The notes beneath the pieces were generated by a model, which did not search any database, was not told the DNA's origin, and was given only the letters and a program-made list of their open reading frames with translations. The position numbers and the translations under genes are program-made. Below, one piece after another: positions 1 to 5,042 of a DNA stretch of 5,042 nt. The stretch comes from Allosphingosinicella sp. (GTDB taxonomy: Bacteria > Pseudomonadota > Alphaproteobacteria > Sphingomonadales > Sphingomonadaceae), in the NCBI GenBank assembly GCA_030146745.1, contig JASLBD010000367.1, forward strand, positions 1 to 5,042, read 5' to 3'. Position 1 is the first letter of the stretch. Every line of letters begins with the position of its first letter.

Positions 1-57
1 GGCATGTGACTAGGGTGACCCGCTAGGCTGTATCGACATACGAGCCCGTTGCTCCTG

Positions 58-96
58 CCCCCTCTCCCCTGGGGGGAGAGGGCCGGGGTGAGGGGG
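58..96 (+). repeat. CCCTCTCCCC-type dispersed hairpin repeat, copy A
   Basis: A perfect 10-base inverted repeat pairs CCCTCTCCCC (60-69) with GGGGAGAGGG (73-82) across a 3-base loop. It is followed by a GGGGTGAGGGGG tail at 85-96. This arrangement, a C/T-rich arm, a G/A-rich arm and then a GGGTGAGGG tail, is a short intergenic repeat I recall from many GC-rich proteobacteria. A second copy in the opposite orientation lies at 129-163. It may form a stem-loop in RNA or DNA. There is no downstream T-run on either strand, so it is not a canonical intrinsic terminator. Confidence 0.75.
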
Positions 97-128
97 TTCA
101 GCGGCCGAGGGCGATCGCAGACGCCGGA

Positions 129-163
129 CCCCTCTCCCTACCCTCTCCCCGCCGGGGAGAGGG
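129..163 (-). repeat. CCCTCTCCCC-type dispersed hairpin repeat, copy B (inverted)
   Basis: CCCTCTCCCC (141-150) pairs perfectly with GGGGAGAGGG (154-163) across the loop GCC. The associated tail, CCCCTCTCCCTA (129-140), lies to the left, so the element reads on the minus strand and faces copy A. The two copies are separated by about 32 bases of different sequence. An A-run (168-172) follows the hairpin on the plus strand, but there is no T-run in the position needed for a plus-strand terminator. Confidence 0.75.
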
Positions 164-195
164 ATGAAAAAAGCTCAAATCCGCTGAATGTCGAT

Positions 196-276
196 GTCAT
201 TGCGAGAGCGAAGCGACGAAGCGATCCAGCCGACCTCCGAGGCACCCCTGGATTGCTTCGCTTCGCTCGCAATGAC
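196..276. repeat. Long imperfect palindrome, dispersed TCATTGCGAG repeat
   Basis: The left arm (196-229) starts GTCATTGCGAG and ends GCGATCCAG. The right arm (248-276) starts CTGGATTGCTTCG and ends CTCGCAATGAC. The 11-base outer ends (196-206 and 266-276) are perfectly complementary. The inner parts match apart from a few extra bases in the left arm and one G/A difference. The 18-base centre (230-247) is unpaired. I recognise this as a dispersed alphaproteobacterial intergenic palindrome; its size and shape also fit a small non-autonomous mobile element, though no clear target duplication is visible. On the minus strand it would form a large hairpin in the 3' end of the M16 transcript. Confidence 0.75.
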
Positions 277-290
277 GGCTTACGCCGTCA
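273..290 (-). repeat. Perfect stem-loop containing the M16 stop codon; possible 3' RNA structure
   Basis: TGACGGC (273-279) and GCCGTCA (284-290) are perfect complements around a 4-base loop (280-283). On the minus strand the stem begins with the TGA stop codon of the M16 gene (290-288). Its far side overlaps the outer arm of the long palindrome at 196-276. No T-run follows, so classical intrinsic termination is not supported, but a role in 3' end stability or attenuation of transcription is possible. Confidence 0.6.
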
Positions 291-3233
291 CTTCGGCTCA
301 ACCACCTCGACCGGCAGGCCGAGCCCGTTGAGCTGCGGCCGTACCTTGGCCGCGTCGCCGACCACGACCCAGACCATCTTCTTGGGATCGATCACCTTGC
401 GCGCGGCCTGGTCGATCGTGCTGATCGTCATGCCGCGGTAGCGGTCGGCGATCGCCTCCCAATAATTGTCGGGACGCTTGTAGAGCGCGTTCGAGCGGAG
501 CGCGTTCAGGACCGCCCCCGAGGTCTCGAACTGGCCGGCGAGCTGGCGGGTGTTGCCGTTGATCATCCGGGTCAGCTCGACGTCGGTCACGCCCCTGTTG
601 GTGACGAAGCCCGACACCTGGTCCATCAGCGCCCGGATCGCCGGGCCGGTCTTGTCGGCCTGGACGGGGGCGTTGATCAGATAGGGGACGAGCTGCTCGC
701 GCATCCCGATGTTGCTGCGCGAGCCGTAGGACCAGCCCTTGGTCTCGCGCAGGTCCATGTTGATCCGCGACAGGAAGTTGCCGCCGAGCACCTCGTTGGC
801 GGCGTTCAGGGTCAGGATGTCCTCGGTGCCGCGCACCGGAAGGACGGCGCCCGCCAGGATCAGCGACTGCGGCGATTGCGGCCGGTTGACGAGGACGATC
901 CGCGGCCTCGGCGCCGGCGGGATCGCGGCGAAATCCTTGGTTCCCCTGGGCACCGCCGGCGGCGCCCAATTGCCGAACCGGGCCTCGAGCATCGGCACCA
1001 GCTCGGCGAGCGGAAGGTCGCCGACCGCGAAGATGGTCGCGTTGTCGGGCCGGACCCACGCCTGGTGGAAGCGGACCAGATCGTCGCGGGTGAGCCGGGC
1101 GACCACCTGCTTGTCGCCGAGGCCGGACGAGGGCCGGCCATAAGGATGGCCGGCTCCGAACAGCAGCGGCGGCAGCGCCCTGGCGCCGAGCCCGCCCGGC
1201 TCGGTCAGCTCCTGGTCGATGGCGGAGAGCTGCTGCGCGCGCAGGCGCTCCACCTCGCCGGGCTCGAAGGCCGGGTTGCGGATGATGTCGGCGAGCAGGT
1301 CGAGCGACGGCCCCAGATTGGGGGTCAGCGCCGCCAGGCTGACCGCGGTGCGGTCGAGCGACGTCTCCGGCGAGATCACGGCGCCGAGCCGCTCCTGCGC
1401 CTCGGCGATCTGGACCGAGTTGCGGCTGGTCGTGCCCTCCTCGAGCAGGCTCAGCATGAGCGATTGGGTGCCGAGCGCGTCGGCGGGATCGGCGGCGACT
1501 CCGGCGTCGAACTCGACCGCGACCCGAACCACCGGGACGGCGGTGCGGCGGGCGTAGACGACCGGGATGCCGTTCGACAGGCGGGCTCGCTCGATGTCGG
1601 GGAAGTCGAGGTTCGAAATCTCGCCGACCTGCGGCATCGGGATCTTCTGGTAGGAGAGCGGCTCCGGCGCGCTCTCGTCCGGAGCGACGAAGGGCAGAGG
1701 CGCCATCGGCTTCTCGCCCGGCTCGGGCTGGCGATAGTAACGGGGCCGCTGGCTGGCGGCGCCGCCGCGCGAGCCTTTCGCTTCCTCATAGGCCTCGCGC
1801 TCGCCGGGCACGACGCGGAGCGCGTAGACCGGCCGGGTCAGCCACTTCTGCATCGCCGCCTTGACGGTCTCCGGGGTGACCCGGCCGTAGGCGAGGAGCT
1901 GCTTCTTGTAGAATTCGGGATCGTCGGCGTAGAGCGCGCCCTCGGCGAGGGCGACGGCCTTGCCGCCGAAGCCCCCGACCTGCTCGAGCCCGCGGATCCG
2001 CGCCGCGACGTCCGACATGACGACCCGCTGGACCTCGTCCTGCGTCGGGCCGTTCCGGATCAGGTCGGCGACGATCTGGTCGAGACGGGCCGCGACGATG
2101 TCGGGATCGACCCCCTGCTTGACGTCGACCTGGATCTCGAACTGGCTGACCCGGTGGAAGGGCAGGATGTAGGCGCGCACGCCCACCGCCGTCTGGTCCT
2201 TGCGGACCAGCTCGTTCTCGAGCCTCGAGCTGGCGAGGCCGCCGAGCACGCCGGCGGCGACGTCGAGCTGGACCGCGGCATCGTCGAGCATGCCGGGGAC
2301 GATCCAGTTGCGGTAGAGCCGGACGTTGGCGACCCGGTCCTTCATCACTTCGACCTTGGGGGCCGGCAGGGTCGGCACGTCGGCCTTGGCCGGAGTGTTG
2401 ACCGGGCCGCGCGGAATCTTGCCGAAATGCTTCTCGACCAGCGGCCGGGCCTCTTCGGCCGAGACGTCGCCGGCAAGGACGAGGACGGCGTTGTTCGGGC
2501 CGTATCGCGCGCGGAACCAGGTCTTCACGTCCTCGAGGGTGGCCGCGTCGAGATCGGCCATCGAGCCGATCGTCGAATGGCGATAGGGATGGCCCTCGGG
2601 GAAGAGCGCCTCGAGCTGGGCATATTCGACGAGGCCGTAAGGCTGGTTGTCGCCCTGGCGCTTCTCGTTCTGGACCACTCCGATCTGGTTGGTCAGCTTC
2701 TCCTGGGTCACCGCTCCGAGCAGATGGCCCATCCGGTCGGCCTCGAGGAACAGGCCGCGCTCCAGCGCCGGCCTCGGCACGGTCTGGAAATAATTGGTGC
2801 GGTCGAACCAGGTGGTGCCGTTGAAGTCGGTCGCGCCGATCTCGCGAAGCGGCTCGAAATAGTCGCCGGGGGCGTTTTCGGAGCCGTTGAACATCAGATG
2901 CTCGAACAGGTGGGCGAAGCCGGTCTTGCCCTTGGGCTCGTCCTTCGAGCCGACATTGTACCAGATGGAGATGGCGACGACCGGCGCCTTGCGGTCCTCG
3001 TGGACGATGACCCTCAGGCCGTTATCGAGCGTGAACTGCTCGTAGGGGATGTCGATCTGGCGGACGAGCTGGGCGACGGGGGCGGGTCCGGCGGCCGCCG
3101 CGGGCGCGGACTCCGCCGCGGGCTGCGTCATGGAGACGTCCGAAGCGCTCGCCACCTCGTCGGAGGCGGTCGAGGCGCATGCCGTGACGGCAAAAGCGGA
3201 AAAGAGCGCAAAGGGGAGCAGCAAACGGCGCAT
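288..3233 (-). CDS. M16 family zinc metallopeptidase, two-repeat (fused) form, lipoprotein
   Basis: This is a complete 981-residue protein of the pitrilysin/insulinase family, predicted to cut peptides or unfolded proteins outside the cytoplasm. Residues 1-19 form a lipoprotein signal (MRRLLLPFALFSAF then lipobox VTAC, with Cys19 as lipidation site). Ala follows the Cys, which favours the outer membrane under the usual sorting rule. An Ala/Ser/Pro-rich linker runs to about residue 55. The first M16 half (about 65-480) carries the zinc motif HLFEH (His108, Glu111 catalytic, His112), with Glu190 in VVQNEKRQ as likely third ligand. The second half (about 545-975) is M16-like, but the motif position reads SLMLS, so it is inactive. 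It keeps the substrate-binding Arg829...Tyr836 signature in LRETKGWSYG. This active-plus-inactive layout corresponds to the two subunits of M16B heterodimers fused into one chain. The start at 3233 was preferred to the in-frame ATG at 3272 because it puts the signal peptide at the N-terminus and has AAGGA nine bases upstream. The natural substrate is unknown. Confidence 0.95.
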   Translation of the reverse strand: MRRLLLPFALFSAFAVTACASTASDEVASASDVSMTQPAAESAPAAAAGPAPVAQLVRQIDIPYEQFTLDNGLRVIVHEDRKAPVVAISIWYNVGSKDEPKGKTGFAHLFEHLMFNGSENAPGDYFEPLREIGATDFNGTTWFDRTNYFQTVPRPALERGLFLEADRMGHLLGAVTQEKLTNQIGVVQNEKRQGDNQPYGLVEYAQLEALFPEGHPYRHSTIGSMADLDAATLEDVKTWFRARYGPNNAVLVLAGDVSAEEARPLVEKHFGKIPRGPVNTPAKADVPTLPAPKVEVMKDRVANVRLYRNWIVPGMLDDAAVQLDVAAGVLGGLASSRLENELVRKDQTAVGVRAYILPFHRVSQFEIQVDVKQGVDPDIVAARLDQIVADLIRNGPTQDEVQRVVMSDVAARIRGLEQVGGFGGKAVALAEGALYADDPEFYKKQLLAYGRVTPETVKAAMQKWLTRPVYALRVVPGEREAYEEAKGSRGGAASQRPRYYRQPEPGEKPMAPLPFVAPDESAPEPLSYQKIPMPQVGEISNLDFPDIERARLSNGIPVVYARRTAVPVVRVAVEFDAGVAADPADALGTQSLMLSLLEEGTTSRNSVQIAEAQERLGAVISPETSLDRTAVSLAALTPNLGPSLDLLADIIRNPAFEPGEVERLRAQQLSAIDQELTEPGGLGARALPPLLFGAGHPYGRPSSGLGDKQVVARLTRDDLVRFHQAWVRPDNATIFAVGDLPLAELVPMLEARFGNWAPPAVPRGTKDFAAIPPAPRPRIVLVNRPQSPQSLILAGAVLPVRGTEDILTLNAANEVLGGNFLSRINMDLRETKGWSYGSRSNIGMREQLVPYLINAPVQADKTGPAIRALMDQVSGFVTNRGVTDVELTRMINGNTRQLAGQFETSGAVLNALRSNALYKRPDNYWEAIADRYRGMTISTIDQAARKVIDPKKMVWVVVGDAAKVRPQLNGLGLPVEVVEPK

Positions 3234-3242
3234 TTTCGGCAG

Positions 3243-3250
3243 TCCTTCCC
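3243..3250 (-). promoter_or_regulatory. Ribosome binding site of the M16 gene
   Basis: On the minus strand GGGAAGGA (3250 to 3243) lies nine bases before the ATG at 3233. It sits inside the longer open frame that begins at 3272 and therefore supports the downstream start, where a normal lipoprotein signal begins. Confidence 0.65.
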
Positions 3251-3267
3251 GAGTCTTATTCGGGCCG

Positions 3268-3295
3268 ACCATAGCGGCCCGCCTTGTCCGCGCAA
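3268..3295 (-). promoter_or_regulatory. Possible sigma-70 type promoter of the M16 gene
   Basis: On the minus strand TTGCGC (3295-3290) and TATGGT (3273-3268) are separated by 16 bases. The -10 matches the consensus at four of six positions and the -35 at three of six. Transcription would start near 3261, giving a leader of about 28 bases before the ATG at 3233. The -10 covers the alternative upstream ATG at 3272, so a transcript from here could not use that start. This is pattern matching only; alphaproteobacterial promoters are often degenerate. Confidence 0.35.
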
Positions 3296-3310
3296 TACGT
3301 GGCGTCTCCG

Positions 3311-3405
3311 TCGCCCTGAACCTGGTTCAGGGTTCAGGTCGCCACCGCCTCGCGGTCTCCCCGACTCGAGGCGAAACAAGTTCGGCATGACGGCCTTGGG
3401 TTCAG
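3311..3405. repeat. Dispersed intergenic repeat with GGTTCAG/CTGAACC units
   Basis: CCTGAACC (3315-3322) and GGTTCAGG (3324-3331) form a perfect 8-base inverted repeat around a single T. GGTTCAG is then tandemly duplicated (3324-3330 and 3331-3337) and occurs a third time at 3399-3405. Further right, GAAACAAGTTCGGCATGACG (3373-3392) reads on the other strand as GTCATGCCGAACTTGTTTC, resembling the GTCATGCTGAACTTGTTTCAG repeat I remember from sphingomonad genomes. The segment is probably one degenerate element or two adjacent halves of one. A regulator operator cannot be excluded for the 3315-3331 palindrome. Confidence 0.55.
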
Positions 3406-3422
3406 CCCTGCCGCGAGCGCTT

Positions 3423-3450
3423 TTGACGCGCCCGCGATCTGCTGTAGGAA
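3423..3450 (+). promoter_or_regulatory. Possible sigma-70 type promoter of the M28 gene
   Basis: TTGACG (3423-3428) matches the -35 consensus at five of six positions. Sixteen bases later TAGGAA (3445-3450) is a weak -10, matching at three of six. Transcription would begin near 3457, leaving a leader of about 24 bases that contains the ribosome binding site. The -35 is good, but the -10 is doubtful. Confidence 0.35.
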
Positions 3451-3470
3451 GCACCCGCCCCCAAACGACC

Positions 3471-3474
3471 AGGA
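3471..3474 (+). promoter_or_regulatory. Ribosome binding site of the M28 gene
   Basis: AGGA lies six bases before the ATG at 3481, a normal spacing. It supports that codon as the start, as does the signal peptide that begins directly there. Confidence 0.65.
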
Positions 3475-3480
3475 TTCTTC

Positions 3481-5042
3481 ATGCGCTTCAAAGCCTTCGG
3501 TATCGTCCTCCTCAGCCTCGCACTCGCCTCGCCCGTTCCGGCCCAGCCGGCCGCCGCCCCGCCCCTGTTCTCGCCGGACAGCTTCCGGAGCCACGTGACC
3601 TTCCTGGCCGACGACCGGCTGGAAGGGCGCGATTCGGGCAGCCGCGGCTACGATCTCGCCGCGCTCTATGTGGCGAGCCGGTTCGAAGCGCTCGGGCTTA
3701 AGCCGGCTGGCAATGACGGCTGGTACCAGCAGGTGCCCTTCCTCGAAACGCGTCTCTCCGGCGAGCCCGGCTCGCTCACCATCGGCGGCCGCCGCTTCAT
3801 GCACGGGCAGGAGGTGGTGCTGACGCCCACGCCGGATGAGGCGCTCGTCGCGGTCGAGGCGCCGGCCGTCTTCGTCGGCTACGGCCTGCAGGCGCCGGAG
3901 ATCGGCATAGACGACTACAAGGGCCTCGACGTGCGCGGGAAGGTGGTCGTCGCACTGAACGGCTTTCCGAACGGAATGAAGAGCGACGTCGGGGCCCATC
4001 TCAACTCGGACAAGAGGGCGGTCGCTTCAAGGCATGGAGCCGTCGGATTCGTCTCCATCCGGACCCTGTCGGAAGCGAAGAGGCGATCCTGGGCGCGGTT
4101 GCAGCAATATGCAAACGAGCCCAGCCTCGGCTGGATCGGGAAGGACGGCCGGCCCTATTCGCCGGCGCCGGGCCTCCGCTTCCGGGGAACTCTCGACTCG
4201 CCCGCCGCCGAAGCCCTCTTCGCCGGAGCGAAGACGCCGCTCAGCCGGGTGCTGGCGGAGGCGGAGCGGAAAGGTGGGCGGCCCAAGGGCTTCGCCCTGA
4301 AGCCGCGGGTCGCCGTCAGCCAGCAAAGCGCCATGCGCCGCTTCTCCAGCCCCAACGTTCTCGCCGTCCTTCCCGGATCGGACCCGAAGCTGGCCGGCGA
4401 ATATGTGCTTCTCATGGGCCATCTCGATCACGAAGGGATGAAGCCCGAGGGTGAGGGAGACCGAATCTACAACGGCGCCATGGACAATGCCGTCGGGATC
4501 GCCACCATGCTGGAGGTCGCCCGGGCGATGGCCGCCGCGCCGGACCGTCCGAAACGCTCCATCCTGTTCGCCGCGGTCACCGCCGAGGAGGACGGGCTGC
4601 TCGGCGCCCAGTATCTCGCGCGCCACGGGGTGCCGGGCGGCAAGGTCGCCGCCGTGGTCAATCTGGACATGCCGGTGCTGCTCTACGATTTCACCGACGT
4701 CATCGCTTTCGGGGCGGAGCATTCGACGATGGGGAAAGCGGTCGAGCGCGCCGGCCGCGGCATGGGCGTAGCGCTCTCGGAGGATCCGCTTCCGCAGGAA
4801 GGCCTGTTCACCCGCTCCGATCACTACCGATTCGTCCAGGAGGGCGTTCCGTCGGTCTTCCTGATGACCGGCTTCGCCAATGGCGGCCGGGAGAAGTTCA
4901 CCGACTTCCTCTCCACCCATTATCACAAGGTCAGCGACCAGCTCGACCTTCCGATCGACTGGAAGGCCGGAGCCAAGTTCGCCCGAATCAACTACGAGAT
5001 CGCACGCGAGATCGCCGACGCGCCCGAGGCCCCGCGCTGGTA
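3481..5042 (+). CDS. M28 family zinc aminopeptidase-like protein with PA-type insert, exported, 3' end outside window
   Basis: Reading from the ATG at 3481 gives 520 uninterrupted codons to 5040; the final TA begins a codon cut by the window edge, either a Tyr or a stop. Residues 1-21 (MRFKAFGIVLLSLALASPVPA) are a typical Sec signal peptide, with cleavage likely after VPA. Residues 30-75 resemble the N-terminal part of M28 peptidases (LADDRLEGRDSGSRGYDLAA). About 125-280 is a protease-associated (PA) type insert, including VFVGYGLQAP and LDVRGKVVVAL. The catalytic domain (about 290-512) has the full co-catalytic two-zinc set: His314 (with Asp316) in GHLDH, Asp335 in GAMDNAVG, Glu369 (catalytic base) and Glu370 in TAEEDG, Asp396 in NLDMP, and His482 in HYHKVSD. 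Family members remove N-terminal amino acids from peptides; specificity cannot be read from the sequence. The product is probably periplasmic or secreted. The gene diverges from the M16 gene. If the last codon is Tyr, a short tail of about 10-30 residues would be expected. Confidence 0.93.
   Translation, partial: MRFKAFGIVLLSLALASPVPAQPAAAPPLFSPDSFRSHVTFLADDRLEGRDSGSRGYDLAALYVASRFEALGLKPAGNDGWYQQVPFLETRLSGEPGSLTIGGRRFMHGQEVVLTPTPDEALVAVEAPAVFVGYGLQAPEIGIDDYKGLDVRGKVVVALNGFPNGMKSDVGAHLNSDKRAVASRHGAVGFVSIRTLSEAKRRSWARLQQYANEPSLGWIGKDGRPYSPAPGLRFRGTLDSPAAEALFAGAKTPLSRVLAEAERKGGRPKGFALKPRVAVSQQSAMRRFSSPNVLAVLPGSDPKLAGEYVLLMGHLDHEGMKPEGEGDRIYNGAMDNAVGIATMLEVARAMAAAPDRPKRSILFAAVTAEEDGLLGAQYLARHGVPGGKVAAVVNLDMPVLLYDFTDVIAFGAEHSTMGKAVERAGRGMGVALSEDPLPQEGLFTRSDHYRFVQEGVPSVFLMTGFANGGREKFTDFLSTHYHKVSDQLDLPIDWKAGAKFARINYEIAREIADAPEAPRW

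Larger units (their letters stand above)
1..287. other. Non-coding, repeat-rich region downstream of the M16 gene
   Basis: No convincing gene is present. An open frame on the plus strand from 49 to 441 reads through repeat sequence and then antisense through the M16 gene, so it is not credible. From about 58 to 287 the region consists almost entirely of inverted repeats, which have their own entries. Positions 1-50 show no recognisable feature apart from a few very short symmetric words. Whatever gene lies to the left does not reach visibly into the window. Confidence 0.75.
3234..3480. other. Divergent intergenic region between the M16 and M28 genes
   Basis: The 247 bases hold, from left to right, the M16 ribosome binding site and likely promoter (3243-3295), a repeat-containing middle (3311-3405), and the likely M28 promoter and ribosome binding site (3423-3474). 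No small gene with a credible start and ribosome binding site is seen on either strand. The open frames crossing the region are extensions of antisense frames of the flanking genes. Confidence 0.7.

Noticed and set aside
141..172. Intrinsic terminator formed by the 141-163 hairpin and the following A-run
   Set aside because: On the plus strand the hairpin is followed by A, not T. On the minus strand the run would precede the hairpin, giving U before the stem rather than after it.
1..290. CRISPR array
   Set aside because: The repeats are inverted pairs of two unrelated families, not regularly spaced direct repeats with unique spacers.
49..441. A 130-codon plus-strand open frame at the left edge
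   Set aside because: It translates the repeats (GERAGVRG, PAGERDE, a familiar artefact of this hairpin repeat) and then reads antisense through the M16 3' end.
3234..3272. A 13-residue N-terminal extension of the M16 protein using the ATG at 3272
   Set aside because: It would bury the lipoprotein signal behind a charged segment, and it overlaps the likely -10 element. The ATG at 3233 has its own ribosome binding site.
876..3701. A 941-codon open frame on the plus strand, antisense to the M16 gene and running into the M28 gene
   Set aside because: Its length follows from the G/C-ending codon bias of the M16 gene on the other strand. The translation is a low-complexity mix of Arg, Asp, Gly, Leu and Val with no family motif, and it overlaps two well-supported genes.
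3334..3999. A 221-codon minus-strand open frame across the intergenic region
   Set aside because: Most of it is antisense to the M28 gene, and the rest is repeat and promoter DNA. It has no ribosome binding site or motif that would favour it.
4027..4926. A 299-codon open frame on the minus strand
   Set aside because: It is the antisense shadow of the M28 gene, whose plus-strand frame has a signal peptide, a ribosome binding site and the metal ligands. The antisense translation shows no recognisable domain.

Overview
The window is GC-rich, with strongly G/C-ending codons. It looks like chromosomal DNA of an alphaproteobacterium, most likely a sphingomonad. The grounds are the two protein types and the interspersed repeats, including a TCATTGCGAG...CTCGCAATGA palindrome and a GAAACAAGTTC...GCATGACGG motif that I remember as common between genes in that group. 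The assignment rests on memory and pattern, not on a search.

Layout: positions 1-287 hold no convincing gene but are packed with repeats: two inverted copies of a CCCTCTCCCC hairpin element, one long imperfect palindrome, and a short perfect hairpin that includes the stop codon of the neighbouring gene. Positions 288-3233 (minus strand) encode a complete two-repeat M16 (pitrilysin/insulinase-like) zinc peptidase with a lipoprotein signal. Positions 3234-3480 are a 247-base divergent intergenic region with a likely promoter at each end and another dispersed repeat between them. Positions 3481-5042 (plus strand) encode an exported M28 zinc aminopeptidase-like protein with a PA-type insert. It runs off the right edge with its metal ligands intact.

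The two genes are transcribed away from each other. Both products should leave the cytoplasm: M16 as a lipid-anchored, probably outer-membrane protein, and M28 as a soluble periplasmic or secreted protein. A shared role in breaking down peptides outside the cytoplasm is a reasonable inference, but nothing here proves it. I found no RNA gene, CRISPR array, transposase or phage gene, and no sign of an undescribed multi-gene system. The most unusual content is the repeat-rich DNA at the 3' end of the M16 gene and between the two promoters.
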